64,000 nucleotides of DNA from Paracoccus alkenifer (GCF_900108405.1 NZ_FNXG01000006.1:62001-126000), one strand, 5' to 3'; shown: positions 41,168-51,858, counted from the first letter of the stretch. The notes: generated from the sequence alone by a model not told the origin. Program-made: numbers and translations.

Positions 41168-41297
41168 GAGTCACCTGCCTTGCTTGTCGGCCGCACTGCG
41201 GCACCTTGTTGTCGAATCGCGACATTATGCCCGGCGTCGGGACACGGCAACCGCAAGCGGACGTTAAGCGCGCAACCGCCGCGCCAAGGCCGGCCGC

Positions 41298-42134
41298 CTA
41301 GCCCGCCAGCAGCGCCAGCGCCGCGCGGTGCAGCGCGGGCGTGGCGGCGGCGATCACCTGCCCGCCGTGATGGGCGGGACCGCCCTGCCAGTCGGTGACG
41401 ATGCCGCCCGCGGCCCGGATCACCGCGATCGGGGCCACGATGTCGTGGGGCCGCAACCCCGCCTCGACCACCAGATCGACCTGCCCCAGCGCCAGCAGCG
41501 CATAGGCATAGCAGTCCAGCCCATAGCGGGTCAGCCGCACCTGTGCGGACAGGCGGCCAAAGGCGGCGGTTTCCGGGGCGGTGCCCAGATCGGGATAGGT
41601 GGTCAGCAGCGTGGCCTCGGCCAGCGGCCGGTTGCGGCGCACCGCAAGCGGGCTGTCGCCCTGCGGTGCGCTCAGCCGGGCAAGGCCGGCGCCGCCCTCG
41701 AACCGCTCGCCGGTCCAGGGTTGGTCGATCAGCCCGTAAATCGGGCCGCGCGCGTCCGTCACCCCGATCAGCACCCCCCAGGTCGGCGCACCGCACATGA
41801 AGGACCGCGTGCCGTCCACCGGGTCAAGCACCCAGGTCAGCCCGCTGCGCCCTTGCCGCAGGCCGTATTCCTCGCCCAGGATGGCGTCGTCGGGCCGTTG
41901 CCGGGCCAGGATCTCGCGCATGATCCGTTCGGCGCTGCGGTCGGCCTCGGTCACGGGGTCGAAACCCGCGCCGGCCTTGTTGTCGGCAGGCAGATCGCGG
42001 CGACGGAAATGGCGCAGGGTTTCAGCCCGCGCGGCATCGGCCAGCGCCGCAGCGGTGGCGCGGATCGCCCCGATGTCCGGGGGGGCGGCAGCACCCTGAG
42101 GCGATGCCGGCAAAGCGGGCTGGGAAATCTGCAT
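41298..42134 (-). CDS. hisN: Histidinol-phosphatase, inositol-monophosphatase family
   Basis: A 278-aa Mg2+-dependent phosphatase. Metal-binding motifs are FDPVTEADRSAE, GEEYG, LDPVDGTRSFMCG, and a C-terminal GLRPHDIVAPIAVIRAAGG. Alphaproteobacterial members of this subgroup act as HisN in histidine synthesis; inositol or other sugar phosphates are alternatives that sequence cannot rule out. A start at 42134 fits an AGGG Shine-Dalgarno; 42152 is also possible. The N-terminal 25 residues are Pro/Ala-rich. Confidence 0.85.
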   Translation of the reverse strand: MQISQPALPASPQGAAAPPDIGAIRATAAALADAARAETLRHFRRRDLPADNKAGAGFDPVTEADRSAERIMREILARQRPDDAILGEEYGLRQGRSGLTWVLDPVDGTRSFMCGAPTWGVLIGVTDARGPIYGLIDQPWTGERFEGGAGLARLSAPQGDSPLAVRRNRPLAEATLLTTYPDLGTAPETAAFGRLSAQVRLTRYGLDCYAYALLALGQVDLVVEAGLRPHDIVAPIAVIRAAGGIVTDWQGGPAHHGGQVIAAATPALHRAALALLAG

Positions 42135-42242
42135 GGTCGGACCCTGCTGCAACGCGTCTGGGGCCAGACTAGCGCCGCCGCCACCGGGGAGCCAGCCGTT
42201 CGCGGCGGGTGGCAGCAGGGTGCGGATGCGGATGAGGCCCGG

Positions 42243-42596
42243 TCAGACGGCCTCGGACAGCACGCGGGCCAGTTCGAACAGCTGGCGGCGCTGCGCCTCG
42301 GGGATGGTGTAATAGGCGCGCACCAGCTGCAACGCCTCTTTCGCGGCCAGCGGGTCGGTCTCGGCCGCCTGTGCCTGCCCGTCCAGCCCCTCGAAGAAAT
42401 GCGCGACCGGCACCTCCATCGCGACGGCGATATCCCACAGCCGCGAGGCCGAGACCCGGTTCATCCCGGTCTCGTATTTCTGGATCTGCTGGAACTTGAT
42501 TCCGACCGCATCGGCCAGCTGTTGCTGCGTCATGCCGATCGCCCAACGCCGCTGACGGATACGTTGCCCGACGTGCACATCGACATGATGTTTCAT
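42243..42596 (-). CDS. XRE-family transcriptional regulator
   Basis: A 117-aa regulator with an N-terminal helix-turn-helix (GQRIRQRRWAIGMTQQQLAD, recognition helix FQQIQKYETGMNRVSASRL) and a C-terminal helical tail (RAYYTIPEAQRRQLFELARV). This size and layout is common and conserved in Rhodobacterales. The ATG at 42596 has AAGGGG upstream and is preferred over 42629. The target is unknown. It is divergent from the quinone reductase gene at 42766. Confidence 0.9.
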   Translation of the reverse strand: MKHHVDVHVGQRIRQRRWAIGMTQQQLADAVGIKFQQIQKYETGMNRVSASRLWDIAVAMEVPVAHFFEGLDGQAQAAETDPLAAKEALQLVRAYYTIPEAQRRQLFELARVLSEAV

Positions 42597-42765
42597 CGTA
42601 AACCCCTTACACACAACCTGACGGGGCATTAGCGCGGCCCCACACCATCAGCGAGAAGAAACATGGTTAAAACAGCCGTTTCTGACCAAAAAGACAGGTC
42701 AAATTGACGGCTGTGGGGCATTTGGCGCAGAACAAGCGGCGGGCAGGCGAAGAACAAGGACAACC

Positions 42766-43761
42766 ATGGACCGAATCATCTCCATCGACGAAACGGCGGC
42801 CGGGCCGCGGCTGGCCCACAGGCCCAAGGCGCAGCCGCTGGCACCGCCGGGCCCGGGCGAGCTGCGGGTCCGCCTGCACGCCGCGGCGCTGAATTTCGCC
42901 GATCTGCTGATGGCCGAGGGGCGCTATCAGGACACGCCGCCCTTTCCCTTTGTCGCCGGGCTCGAAGGCGCGGGGGTGGTCGAGGCCGCCGGTCCCGGCG
43001 TCACGCTGGCCCCCGGCACGAGGGTCGCGGTTTCCGCGCAGGGCACCTTGGCCGACCGCGGGCTGTTCCCGGCCGACAGCTGCACCCCCATTCCCGACCG
43101 CATGTCGTGGCGCGATGCCGCCGGGTTCCAGATCGCCTATGGCACCAGCCACCTTGCCCTGACCGGCCCGGCGCGGCTGGCCTCGGGTCAGACGCTGGCG
43201 GTGCTGGGTGCGGGCGGCGGCGTCGGGCTGACCGCGGTCGAGATCGGCGCGGCGCTGGGCGCCCGGGTGATCGCCGTTGCCAGGGGCGAGGACAAGCTGG
43301 CGGCCGCACGCGCCGCCGGCGCGGCCGAGACCATCGACAGCGCCACCACCGACGACCTGCGCAGCGCCCTGCGCGGCTTGGGCGGGGTGGATGTGGTTTA
43401 TGACGCGCTTGGCGACGCCCCCGGCGCCGCGGCTTTCGGCGCGCTGAAACCGGGCGGGCGGCACCTGCTGATCGGCTTTGCCGCCGGGCGGCCGCCGGCG
43501 CTGCCGCTGAACCACGCGCTGGTCAAGAACATCTCGATCCACGGTTTCTACTGGGGCGGATACCGCCGCCTGAACCCCGCGGCGCTGCACGAAAGCATGG
43601 CCGGGCTGTTGCGGATGTATGACGAGGGCAAGCTGCGCCCCACCGCCGCCGCGGTGCTGCCGCTGGACCGCGCGGCCGACGCCTACGCGCTGCTGCGCAG
43701 CCGCAAGGCGGTGGGCAAGGTGATCCTGACCATGACCGACGAGGCTGCGGCGCCGCAATAG
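42766..43761 (+). CDS. NADPH:quinone oxidoreductase family protein
   Basis: A 331-aa zinc-free medium-chain dehydrogenase. The N-terminal GroES-like domain has VRLHAAALNFADLLMAEGRY, and the Rossmann fold has LAVLGAGGGVGLTAVEIGAA for NADPH. The later HLLIGFAAGRPPALPLN segment is typical of quinone oxidoreductase/Qor-like proteins. It probably reduces quinones or enones in the cytoplasm. Substrate is not set by sequence. Length is standard. Confidence 0.9.
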   Translation: MDRIISIDETAAGPRLAHRPKAQPLAPPGPGELRVRLHAAALNFADLLMAEGRYQDTPPFPFVAGLEGAGVVEAAGPGVTLAPGTRVAVSAQGTLADRGLFPADSCTPIPDRMSWRDAAGFQIAYGTSHLALTGPARLASGQTLAVLGAGGGVGLTAVEIGAALGARVIAVARGEDKLAAARAAGAAETIDSATTDDLRSALRGLGGVDVVYDALGDAPGAAAFGALKPGGRHLLIGFAAGRPPALPLNHALVKNISIHGFYWGGYRRLNPAALHESMAGLLRMYDEGKLRPTAAAVLPLDRAADAYALLRSRKAVGKVILTMTDEAAAPQ

Positions 43762-43960
43762 GCCGCGCAACAGGCCGCAGGGCGCGCAATAGTCCGCAAG
43801 GGTGCGTCCGCTCGCGGCGCGAGCCGGTCAAGAACCTGTCAGCGGGTCGAAAAAATGCGCTCTGCCGCGGCCGAAGCGGTTGATAATCCGGGCCGAAGCC
43901 ACGATATTTCCGACCATGTGAGCCCGCCTCTGGCAGCGGGCCGGTCCAAGAGGGAATACG

Positions 43961-44704
43961 ATGACCGATTTCAACACGATCCGCCGCCCGGCCACGACGG
44001 CCCAGCGTGCTGCGGTCTATGACGAGGGCCTGCGGGCCTATATGAACAAGGTCTACGGGCTGATGACCGTAGGCATGCTGGTCACCGCCGTCGTGGCCTG
44101 GAGCTTTGCGCAGATGGCCGGCGGCCCCGGCGCCTGGACCGAATTCGGGCGCGTGGTCTATACCACCCCGCTGCGCTGGGTGATCCTGTTCCTGCCGCTG
44201 GTGATGGTCTTTGCCTTTGGCGCCGCGATCCAGCGGCTGTCGACGCAGGCGGTCACCATGCTGTTCTATGCGTTCGCGGCGGTGATGGGGGCCTCGATCA
44301 GCTCGATCTTCCTGCGCTATACCGGCGGCTCGATCGCGATGACCTTTGTCGCCACCGCCGCGGGGTTCGCCGCGCTGTCGCTTTACGGCTACACCACCGG
44401 CCGCGACCTGTCGGCGATGGGGCGCTTTCTGATGATCGGCCTGGTCGGGCTGATCGTGGCGATGATCGTCAACCTGTTCGTCGGCTCGGGGGTGGTGCAG
44501 CTGGCCATTTCGGCGATCGGGGTGCTGATCTTTGCCGGGCTGACCGCCTATGACACCCAGAACATCAAGAACACCTATCTGGAACTGGCCAATTCCGACC
44601 CGGATTTCCTGGGCAAGTCGGCGATCATGGGCGCGCTGACGCTGTATCTGGATTTCCTGAACCTGTTCATGTTCCTGCTCAGCTTCATGGGGCAGCGGGA
44701 ATAA
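43961..44704 (+). CDS. Bax inhibitor-1/YccA family membrane protein
   Basis: A 247-aa inner-membrane protein with seven hydrophobic segments. Family features are YMNKVYGLMTVGMLVTAVVA at the start, FAAVMGASISSIFLRYTG, and the C-terminal TAYDTQNIKNTYLE, with the paired Asp residues of the pH-sensing Ca2+ leak site. YccA-like members modulate FtsH proteolysis or leak ions. AAGAGGGAA precedes the ATG. A strong terminator follows. Confidence 0.95.
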   Translation: MTDFNTIRRPATTAQRAAVYDEGLRAYMNKVYGLMTVGMLVTAVVAWSFAQMAGGPGAWTEFGRVVYTTPLRWVILFLPLVMVFAFGAAIQRLSTQAVTMLFYAFAAVMGASISSIFLRYTGGSIAMTFVATAAGFAALSLYGYTTGRDLSAMGRFLMIGLVGLIVAMIVNLFVGSGVVQLAISAIGVLIFAGLTAYDTQNIKNTYLELANSDPDFLGKSAIMGALTLYLDFLNLFMFLLSFMGQRE

Positions 44705-44726
44705 CCCGCTCTGCATCGCGATGGAC

Positions 44727-44753
44727 AAGGCCGGCGGTTGCGCCGGCCTTTTT
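44727..44753 (+). terminator. Rho-independent terminator
   Basis: AAGGCCGGC (44727-44735), 6-nt loop, GCCGGCCTT (44742-44750), then TTT. It ends the Bax-inhibitor transcript. Confidence 0.85.
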
Positions 44754-44834
44754 CATTTGCGCTGCCGTCTGGAACATCCCCGGTCGGCGCTGGTTTACCA
44801 ACTGGCGCCGATCCGGCGCAGGGGAGGAAACAAC

Positions 44835-45356
44835 ATGACCGCATCTTTGAAACTACTGGTCGCGGGCCTGACACTGGTCGCCGCCGGCGCCGCCCATGCG
44901 GATTGCGCCGCCGATCTGGCCCGGTTCGAGGCAGGCGCAGCGACTGCAGCGACAGAGGGGATCGCAAAGGACGGCTCGCTGGCGCCGCTGCAGGGCGAGG
45001 CGTCGGTCGATACGACGACGCAAGCCGTGACGACCCCAGAAGCGGCGACAACCGCAGAAACGACGACCCCAGGCACAACGGCCACCGGCGACGGCTCGTC
45101 GGGCGGTGACAACCAGATCGCCAAGGACGGCAGCACCGCGCCGCTGGAAAGCGCCGGCGACAGCGGCGCGGATGTGGCAATGTCGGGCCAAGACGCGCAG
45201 GCGCAGCAAGAGGGCCGGGCGACCGCCGCCGGACAGGCCGAGGCTGAAAGCGGCACCGACGACCGGGCCACGGCGCTGCGCGACGCCCGCGCCGCGCTGG
45301 AAGCCGGCGACGAGGCCGCCTGTCAGGAGGCGCTGAAGCGCGCCGAGGCCTCCTGA
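44835..45356 (+). CDS. Secreted protein with IAKDG repeats
   Basis: A 173-aa exported protein. Signal peptide KLLVAGLTLVAAGAAHADC with likely cleavage after AHA. The mature part is acidic and low-complexity, rich in Thr, Ala, Glu and Ser. Two copies of a short motif occur (IAKDGSLAPLQG near residue 43 and IAKDGSTAPLES near residue 95), separated by a Thr/Glu/Ala run. The end has a Cys-containing helix (AGDEAACQEALKRAE) that could pair with the early Cys. GGGGAGGAAA precedes the ATG. Function unknown; likely periplasmic. Confidence 0.8.
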   Translation: MTASLKLLVAGLTLVAAGAAHADCAADLARFEAGAATAATEGIAKDGSLAPLQGEASVDTTTQAVTTPEAATTAETTTPGTTATGDGSSGGDNQIAKDGSTAPLESAGDSGADVAMSGQDAQAQQEGRATAAGQAEAESGTDDRATALRDARAALEAGDEAACQEALKRAEAS

Positions 45357-45380
45357 CGCGAGACCACGGGAATCGGAAAG

Positions 45381-45414
45381 CCCCCGCCTGTCGCGAATGC
45401 AGGGCGGGGGTTTT
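45381..45414 (+). terminator. Rho-independent terminator
   Basis: CCCCCGCC (45381-45388) pairs with GGCGGGGG (45403-45410), then TTTT. It ends the secreted-protein gene. Confidence 0.85.
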
Positions 45415-45523
45415 GTCGTTGGGGCGAGAACTGCGCGCGCCTCCTCTGCCGTTGCGAGCGGACTGAACCGGATCAGCGCGCAAGGAGCAAAGGTCTGACG
45501 ATCCCGTCAAGCAATTGATTTAT

Positions 45524-45600
45524 TGGCGACCCCGGGACGACTCGAACGCCCAACATCCTGATTAGAAGTCAGGTGCTCTATCCAGTTGAGCTACGGGGCC
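45524..45600 (-). tRNA. tRNA-Arg (anticodon TCT)
   Basis: 77-nt cloverleaf on the minus strand. Acceptor GGCCCCG pairs with CGGGGTC (one G-T), with discriminator G and encoded CCA. The anticodon stem CTGA/TCAG holds loop TTCTAA with anticodon TCT. The T-arm is GGGCG-TTCGAGT-CGTCC. It reads AGA and AGG codons. It has its own promoter. Confidence 0.96.
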
Positions 45601-45609
45601 ATGATCCTT

Positions 45610-45638
45610 CTGATAACGGTTCGGAAACCGGTTCGCAA
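45610..45638 (-). promoter_or_regulatory. Promoter of tRNA-Arg
   Basis: On the minus strand, -35 TTGCGA (45638-45633), 17-bp spacer, -10 TATCAG (45615-45610), with the mature tRNA starting 9 bp past the -10. Confidence 0.75.
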
Positions 45639-45778
45639 GTGTTTCCCGTTTTCCTACCCGCTTGTTTCCGCTGCTATTTTCAGCCCCAGACCCTTGGTTC
45701 GGAATTCCTGCCCTATCCGGTCGAGCTGCCGGGCCGCCGCCGTGGCATGTCGCGGCAGTCATGCGGCAAAGCGGCAAC

Positions 45779-46243
45779 CTATAGCGCCAGCGTCATGAAC
45801 AGGCTGTTGGGGTCGGGGCCGTAGCCCTGAAACGGGCCGCATTCGGTGAAGCCCCAGCCCGCGTAAAGCGCCCGCGCCGCCCGGAAACTGTCCTGCACGC
45901 CGGTTTCCAGCGACAGCCGCGCGAACCCCCGTGTCCGCGCCTGCGCGACCAGTGCCGACAGCATCGCGCGCGACAGCCCCTCACCCCGGCGCTCGGCCAG
46001 CACATGCATGGACTTCAGCTCTGCATGGGTGGCGTCGATGCGCTTGATCGCACCCATGGCAACCGCGGTCCCCTGCCCGTCGCGCAGCACCAGAAAGTCG
46101 ATGCCCGGCACGGCCAGATCCTCGCGCGGCAGCATGTGGATCGATTCGGGGGGCGTGTCGGAATGCATCGCCTCGACATGGCGGGCGAACAGCAGGTCCA
46201 GATCGGGGCCAAGGGGGCTTTCGAGGGCGACGGTCAGGGTCAT
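45779..46243 (-). CDS. GNAT family N-acetyltransferase
   Basis: A 154-aa acetyltransferase. Motif A, KSMHVLAERRGEGLSRAMLS, binds acetyl-CoA, and the closing strand YAGWGFTECGPFQGYGPD is typical. It resembles the YjcF/ElaA-type small acetyltransferases of Rhodobacterales; the substrate is not known. Start at 46243 (MTLTVALESPLG) is chosen because the upstream extension to 46309 is not protein-like, although the Shine-Dalgarno is weak. Confidence 0.9.
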   Translation of the reverse strand: MTLTVALESPLGPDLDLLFARHVEAMHSDTPPESIHMLPREDLAVPGIDFLVLRDGQGTAVAMGAIKRIDATHAELKSMHVLAERRGEGLSRAMLSALVAQARTRGFARLSLETGVQDSFRAARALYAGWGFTECGPFQGYGPDPNSLFMTLAL

Positions 46244-46391
46244 GATGGGTCCGCGGGGCTGGTTGCGGCCTGTCTCATCGCGGCCTGCGCAGGTGGGGTC
46301 AAGGGACAACCCCCTGTCCCGTGGCGTTATGCAGCGGGTATTCCGCCGCCGCAGCGGCTAGAATCATCGCGCATTACGATTCGGAGGTTGC

Positions 46392-47459
46392 ATGAAGATG
46401 ACCCGGTCCTGGTGGGGCGTGGCGGCGGCGCTGGCGATGCTGGCCATTGTCGGCATCCTTGCGGTGCAGAATCTGGCGGGCGACGGGCAGGCGGCGGGGA
46501 TCGCCTCGGGCAACGGGCGGATCGAGGCGACCGAGGTGGACATCTCGGCGCTTTCTGCCGGGCGCATCGCCAGCATCCGCGTGGCCGAGGGCGAATTCGT
46601 GACCAGAGGGCAGCCGCTGGTGCAGATGGACCTGCGCCAGCTCGACGCGCAGAAGCTGCAGGCCGAGGCGCAGCTGCGCCGGGCGCGGATCGGGGTCGAG
46701 ACCGCCGAAAGCATGGTCGTGCAGGCCGAGGCCCAGCACAAGGCCGCCGCCGCCATGGTCGAACAGGCCCGCGCCGGCGCGGATGCGGCCGAGGCGCGGT
46801 TGGGGCGCACTGAAAGCCTTGCGCGCAGCAACGTCGCCTCGCAGCAGGTGCTGGACGATGTGCGCGCCGCCGCGCGCGAGACGCAGGCAGCCCTGGCCTC
46901 GGCCGAGGCGGGGCTGGCGGCGGCGGCAGCCGCGATCGGCACCGCCCGGGCGCAGGTGGTCGATGCCGAAGCCGCGGTGGACGCCGCCGGTGCTGCCATC
47001 GACCTGATCGAGGTGATGATCGCAGATGCCACGCTGAGTTCGCCCCGCGACGGGCGGGTGCAATACCGCATCGCGCAAGAAGGCGAGATCGTGGCCCCCG
47101 GCGGGCGGATCCTGAATCTGGTCGATCTGGGCGATGTCTACATGACGTTTTTCCTGCCCACCTCGCAGGCCGGGCTGGTCGAGGTCGGGACCGAGGTGCG
47201 GCTGGTGATGGACGCCGCCCCCGACCATGTGATCCCGGCGCAGGTGTCCTATGTCGCCGATGTGGCGCAATTCACCCCGCGCACCGTGGAAACCGCCGAG
47301 GAACGCGAAAAACTGATGTTCCGGGTGCGCGCCCGCGTCGATGCGGCGCTGCTGCAGAAATACGCCAGTTACGTCAAGACCGGGCTGCCGGGCGTGGCCC
47401 ATGTCCGCATCGACCCCGCGGTCGACTGGCCGGAATCGCTGTCGAATCTGGTGCAATGA
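46392..47459 (+). CDS. HlyD-family periplasmic adaptor (YhiI-like)
   Basis: A 355-aa membrane fusion protein. One N-terminal transmembrane helix ([19 protein letters not shown]), a lipoyl-like half ([20 protein letters not shown]), a long coiled coil (residues about 75-195, Ala/Glu/Gln-rich), and a beta-barrel ([19 protein letters not shown]). It links the inner-membrane exporter to an outer-membrane channel. GGAGG precedes the ATG. It overlaps the ABC gene by 4 bp, matching the E. coli yhiI-rbbA-yhhJ cluster. Confidence 0.93.
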   Translation: MKMTRSWWGVAAALAMLAIVGILAVQNLAGDGQAAGIASGNGRIEATEVDISALSAGRIASIRVAEGEFVTRGQPLVQMDLRQLDAQKLQAEAQLRRARIGVETAESMVVQAEAQHKAAAAMVEQARAGADAAEARLGRTESLARSNVASQQVLDDVRAAARETQAALASAEAGLAAAAAAIGTARAQVVDAEAAVDAAGAAIDLIEVMIADATLSSPRDGRVQYRIAQEGEIVAPGGRILNLVDLGDVYMTFFLPTSQAGLVEVGTEVRLVMDAAPDHVIPAQVSYVADVAQFTPRTVETAEEREKLMFRVRARVDAALLQKYASYVKTGLPGVAHVRIDPAVDWPESLSNLVQ

Positions 47460-50227
47460 GCGAGACGACGCAGGATCGCCCCCGCCCCGACCTTGCTCCG
47501 GTCGCGCGGATCGAGGCGGTCTCGCAGCGCTATGGCCGGACCGAGGCGCTGGCCGGGGTCTCGCTGGAAATTCCGGCCGGGCGGATGGTGGGGCTGATCG
47601 GCCCGGACGGGGTGGGCAAATCCACGCTGCTGTCGCTGATCGCCGGCGCGCGGCGGTTGCAGACCGGGCGCGTCGCGGTGCTGGGCGGCGACATGGGCGC
47701 GGCTGCGCACCGGGCGCGTGTCTGCCCGCAGATCGCCTATATGCCGCAGGGGCTGGGGCGGAACCTTTATCCCACGCTGTCGGTGGCGGAAAACCTGCAT
47801 TTCTTCGGCCGGCTGTTCGGCCACGGCACGGCCGAACGCGAGCGCCGCATCGACACGCTGCTGGCGGCCACGGGCATGTCGCCGTTCCGCGACCGCCCGG
47901 CCGCGAAGCTGTCGGGCGGGATGAAGCAGAAGCTGGGGCTGTGCTGCGCGCTGATCCACGACCCCGAACTGCTGATCCTCGACGAGCCGACCACCGGCGT
48001 CGACCCGCTGTCGCGCCGCCAGTTCTGGGAACTGATCGACCGCATCCGCCGCGACCGTCCGGGGATGAGCGTGATCACCGCCACCGCCTATATGGAGGAA
48101 GCCGCCGGCTTTGACTGGCTGGTCGCGATGGAGGCCGGGCGCGTGCTGGCGACCGGCACCCCCGCCCAGCTGCTGGCGCGCACCGTTGCCCCCGACCTTG
48201 ACGCGGCCTTTGTCGCGCTGCTGCCGGACACCGCGCGCCGCGGCCATCAGCCGGTGGCGATCCCGCCGCGCCCCGTCAGCGCCGAAATCGCCATCGAGGC
48301 GCAGCACCTGACCAAGCGCTTTGGCGATTTCACCGCCGTCCACGACGTCAGCTTTCGCATCGGCAAGGGCGAGATCTTCGGGTTTCTCGGCTCGAACGGC
48401 TGCGGCAAGACCACGGTGATGAAGATGCTGACCGGGCTGCTGGAACCCAGCGAGGGCACGGCACGGCTGTTCGGGCAGGAACTCGACCACGACGACATGG
48501 CGCTGCGCCGGCGCGTGGGCTTCATGAGCCAGTCGTTCTCGCTGTATTCCGAACTGACGGTGCGCCAGAACCTGGAACTGCACGCGCGGCTGTTCGGGAT
48601 GGCGCCCGGGCGGATTGCCGGCCGGGTGGCGCAGATGCTGGACCGTTTCGGGCTGGGGGGCTGCGCGGGCGATCTGCCCGACGCGCTGCCGCTGGGGGTG
48701 CGCCAGCGGCTGTCGCTGGCGGTGGCGATGATCCACGACCCCGAGATCCTGATTTTGGACGAGCCGACCTCGGGCGTGGATCCGGTGGCGCGGGACGGGT
48801 TCTGGCGGATGCTGGGCGAGCTGTCGCGCCAGGACGGGGTGACGATCTTTGTCTCGACCCATTTCATGAACGAGGCCGAGTGGTGCGACCGCATCTCGCT
48901 GATGCACGCGGGGCGGGTGCTGGTCAGCGACACCGCCGCGGCGATCCGCGAAAGCAGGGGCGCGGCCACGCTGGACGACGCCTTTGTTGCCTATCTGCAA
49001 GAGGCGATCGACGCGGACCCCGACGGCCCCCCGCCCCTGCCCGACACGACCTCGCCCCCGGCACCACCGGCGGCGACCGCCAGCCCGGCCCGGCGCGCGC
49101 GCTTCAGCCTGCGGCGGATGCTCAGCTATTCGCAGCTTGAGGCGTTGCAGCTGCGGCGCGACCCCATCCGGCTGACGCTTGCCACGCTGGGCAGCCTGAT
49201 CCTGATGTTCGTGATCGGATACGGCATCAACATGGACGTGCGCGATCTCAGCTTCGCGGTGCTGGACCGCGACCAGACCTCGACCAGCCGCGGCTATGTC
49301 GCCGACATCGCCGGCTCGCGCTATTTCATCCAGCACCCGCCGCTGGCCAGCTATGACGATCTGGACGCGCGGATGCAAAGCGGCGAGCTGAGCCTTGCGA
49401 TCGAGATCCCGCCGGGCTTTGCCCGCGATGTGGCCCGCGGCGCCCCGGTGCAGATCGGCGCCTGGATCGACGGCGCCGCCCCCGCCCGCGCCGGCACGGT
49501 CGAGGGCTATGTGCAGGGAATGCACGCCGACTGGCTGATGCGCATGGCCAGACAGCAGCACGGCGCCGACGCCATCCGCCCGCAGTCCGAGCTGGTGCCG
49601 CGGTTTCGCTACAATCCCGACGTGAAAAGCCTGATCGCCATGGTGCCGGCGGTGATCCCGATGCTGCTGATGATGATCCCGGCCGTGCTGACCACGCTGA
49701 GCGTGGTGCGCGAAAAGGAACTTGGCTCGATCATCAATTTCTACGTCACCCCGGTCACGCGGCTGGAATTCCTGCTGGGCAAGCAGCTGCCCTATCTGGC
49801 GGCGGGGTTGGTGAATTTCGCGCTGCTGATGGCATTCGCGGTGTTTGCCTTTCGCGTGCCCTTTACCGGCGGGCTTGCGGCGCTGACGCTGGCGGCGGTG
49901 CTGTATCTGGGGGCGGCGACGGGGATGGGGCTGCTGATCTCGGCCTTTATGCGCAGCCAGGTGGCGGCGCTGTTTGCCACGGTGATGCTGACCATGATCC
50001 CGGCCGGGCAGTTTTCGGGGCTGATCGACCCGGTCTCCTCGTTGCAGGGGGTGGGACGCATCATCGGCGAGATCTACCCGACCAGCTGGTTCATCATCGC
50101 CTCGCGCGGGGCATTCTCAAAGGGGCTGGGGTTCGGCGATTTCGGCATGGTCTATCTGGCGCTTGGGCTTGCGGTGCCGGTGATCCTGGGGCTGAGCGCG
50201 CTGTCGCTGAGGAAACAGGCGAAATGA
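47456..50227 (+). CDS. rbbA: Fused double-ATPase and ABC-2 permease (RbbA-like)
   Basis: A 923-aa inner-membrane exporter. Two ABC ATPase domains: Walker [10 protein letters not shown] at residues 49-57 with signature LSGGMKQK, and Walker [10 protein letters not shown] near residues 312-320. The second domain's signature is replaced by LPLGVRQR, a degenerate form. An ABC-2 membrane domain follows from about residue 560 with six hydrophobic helices ([14 protein letters not shown] onward). E. coli RbbA was first described as a ribosome-associated ATPase; the transporter layout suggests export of an unknown substrate. Confidence 0.93.
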   Translation: MSETTQDRPRPDLAPVARIEAVSQRYGRTEALAGVSLEIPAGRMVGLIGPDGVGKSTLLSLIAGARRLQTGRVAVLGGDMGAAAHRARVCPQIAYMPQGLGRNLYPTLSVAENLHFFGRLFGHGTAERERRIDTLLAATGMSPFRDRPAAKLSGGMKQKLGLCCALIHDPELLILDEPTTGVDPLSRRQFWELIDRIRRDRPGMSVITATAYMEEAAGFDWLVAMEAGRVLATGTPAQLLARTVAPDLDAAFVALLPDTARRGHQPVAIPPRPVSAEIAIEAQHLTKRFGDFTAVHDVSFRIGKGEIFGFLGSNGCGKTTVMKMLTGLLEPSEGTARLFGQELDHDDMALRRRVGFMSQSFSLYSELTVRQNLELHARLFGMAPGRIAGRVAQMLDRFGLGGCAGDLPDALPLGVRQRLSLAVAMIHDPEILILDEPTSGVDPVARDGFWRMLGELSRQDGVTIFVSTHFMNEAEWCDRISLMHAGRVLVSDTAAAIRESRGAATLDDAFVAYLQEAIDADPDGPPPLPDTTSPPAPPAATASPARRARFSLRRMLSYSQLEALQLRRDPIRLTLATLGSLILMFVIGYGINMDVRDLSFAVLDRDQTSTSRGYVADIAGSRYFIQHPPLASYDDLDARMQSGELSLAIEIPPGFARDVARGAPVQIGAWIDGAAPARAGTVEGYVQGMHADWLMRMARQQHGADAIRPQSELVPRFRYNPDVKSLIAMVPAVIPMLLMMIPAVLTTLSVVREKELGSIINFYVTPVTRLEFLLGKQLPYLAAGLVNFALLMAFAVFAFRVPFTGGLAALTLAAVLYLGAATGMGLLISAFMRSQVAALFATVMLTMIPAGQFSGLIDPVSSLQGVGRIIGEIYPTSWFIIASRGAFSKGLGFGDFGMVYLALGLAVPVILGLSALSLRKQAK

Positions 50228-51336
50228 AGGCGCGCAACCTGTGGAATCTGGGCATCAAGGAACTGCGCGGCCTGTGGCGAGAGCCGGTGCTGCTGCTGCT
50301 GATCGTCTATTCCTTTTCGCTGTCGATCTACACCGAATCCAGGGCGATGCCCGAGACCCTGTCCGACGCCGCCATCGCCATCGTGGACGAGGACCAGTCC
50401 GCCCTGTCGGCGCGCATCGTCTCGGCCTTTACCCCGCCCTATTTCCTGACGCCGCGGATGATCTCGCCCGATCAGATCGACCCGCGCATGGACGCGGGGC
50501 TGGACACATTCGCCCTGCATATCCCGCCCGATTTCGAACGCGACCTGCTGGCCGGCCGCCACCCGGAAATCCAGCTCAACATCGACGCGACGCGGATGAC
50601 GCAGGCGTTTACCGGCAGCGGCTATGTCCAGCAGATCGTCGCGGCCGAGATCACCGAGTTCACCGCCGGCCACCGCGCCGAGGCCCGGCCCGCCGTGGCC
50701 ATGGCGCTGCGCGCACGCTACAACCCCGCGCTTGAGCCGGGCTGGTTCGGCGCGATCAACAGCGTCATCAACGCAATCACCATGCTGTCGATCATCCTGA
50801 CCGGGGCGGCGCTGATCCGCGAAAAGGAACATGGCACGATCGAGCATCTGCTGGTGATGCCGGTCACCGCGGCCGAGATCATGCTGGCCAAGATCTGGTC
50901 GATGGCGCTGGTGGTGCTGCTGGCCTCGGGGTTCGCGATCTCGGTGGTGGTGCAGATGGCGCTGGGGGTGCCGGTGGCCGGCTCGGTGCCGCTGTTCGTG
51001 GCGGCTGCGGCGCTGATGCTGTTTGCGACCACCTCGATGGGGATTTTCCTTGCCACCATTGCGGGGACCATGCCGCAGTTCGGGCTGCTGCTGATGCTGG
51101 TTCTGATGCCGTTGCAGGTGCTGTCGGGGGGCATGACCCCGCGCGAATCCATGCCGCAGGTGATCCAGGCGATCATGTCGCTGGCCCCGGACACGCATTT
51201 CGTGATCCTGTCGCAGGCAATCCTGTTCAGGGGCGCCGGGCTGGCGGTGGTCTGGCCGGAGATGCTGGCGCTGGCGGCGATCGGGGCGGCGCTGTTCTGG
51301 CTGGCGCTGCGGCAGTTCCGCCGCTTTCTGGGCTGA
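50224..51336 (+). CDS. yhhJ: ABC-2 type permease (YhhJ-like)
   Basis: A 370-aa permease with one N-terminal helix ([16 protein letters not shown]), a large periplasmic loop (residues about 40-170), and five C-terminal helices ([20 protein letters not shown] onward) with the [15 protein letters not shown] motif of ABC-2 permeases. It pairs with the RbbA-like permease half to form the pore. ATGA overlap with the previous gene shows coupling. Confidence 0.92.
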   Translation: MKARNLWNLGIKELRGLWREPVLLLLIVYSFSLSIYTESRAMPETLSDAAIAIVDEDQSALSARIVSAFTPPYFLTPRMISPDQIDPRMDAGLDTFALHIPPDFERDLLAGRHPEIQLNIDATRMTQAFTGSGYVQQIVAAEITEFTAGHRAEARPAVAMALRARYNPALEPGWFGAINSVINAITMLSIILTGAALIREKEHGTIEHLLVMPVTAAEIMLAKIWSMALVVLLASGFAISVVVQMALGVPVAGSVPLFVAAAALMLFATTSMGIFLATIAGTMPQFGLLLMLVLMPLQVLSGGMTPRESMPQVIQAIMSLAPDTHFVILSQAILFRGAGLAVVWPEMLALAAIGAALFWLALRQFRRFLG

Positions 51337-51386
51337 GCGGCGGCGACCTGCGGAGCTTGCGCCCGCGGTCCCTGCGACTGCGGGCC

Positions 51387-51695
51387 TTAATGCGGCCAGG
51401 TTCCGCGGCGTTCGGTGGCAAAATTTTCGCCATACCCGCGGGGGCGGATGTTCTGGGCGCGGACCTTGGGTTGGGTCACGACGTAATCCAGCCCCTTGGC
51501 CTGGGCATAAGCCTCGGCCTCGTCGCGGGTGCGAAAGCGCAGCCGGACCTGCGACTGGGTATCGTCGCTCGAGGTCCAGCCCATCAGCGGGTCCAGCGCC
51601 CGCGTATCCGCCTGCGGAAACTCAAGCACCCAGCCCTTGCTGCGGGCCCCCGACTGCATGACGTTGCGGGCAGGCTGATAGATGCGGACGCGCAT
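51387..51695 (-). CDS. Complex I accessory subunit, NDUFS4-like
   Basis: A 102-aa protein of the ETC complex I NDUFS4/18-kDa family, an alphaproteobacterial and mitochondrial supernumerary subunit of NADH:quinone oxidoreductase. Motifs are [36 protein letters not shown] and [14 protein letters not shown], with a C-terminal [10 protein letters not shown]. The start at 51695 has AAGGGGG upstream. It stands alone, away from the nuo operon, as in other Rhodobacterales. Confidence 0.93.
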   Translation of the reverse strand: MRVRIYQPARNVMQSGARSKGWVLEFPQADTRALDPLMGWTSSDDTQSQVRLRFRTRDEAEAYAQAKGLDYVVTQPKVRAQNIRPRGYGENFATERRGTWPH

Positions 51696-51858
51696 GAAAA
51701 CCCCCTTGGCGGCGTGATCGCGGGCTGCCCCCCTTGTGGCGCAGAGCGGCGGCGCAATCAAGCCGATGCGCCATGTTTTCTGCCCCGTCCGCCCGGCGGC
51801 GGGAACATCCGCCGCATCGTTACGTTGGAACCCCACGATACAGACAGGAGCAGACCCG

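Noticed and set aside
45524..45600. tRNA-Arg as the prophage attachment site
   Set aside because: It lies about 14 kb beyond the last cargo gene with intact chromosomal genes between, so it cannot be the right-hand junction of this element.
47369..49561. Minus-strand 730-codon open frame
   Set aside because: Antisense shadow of the RbbA-like gene, rich in Arg, His and Gln.
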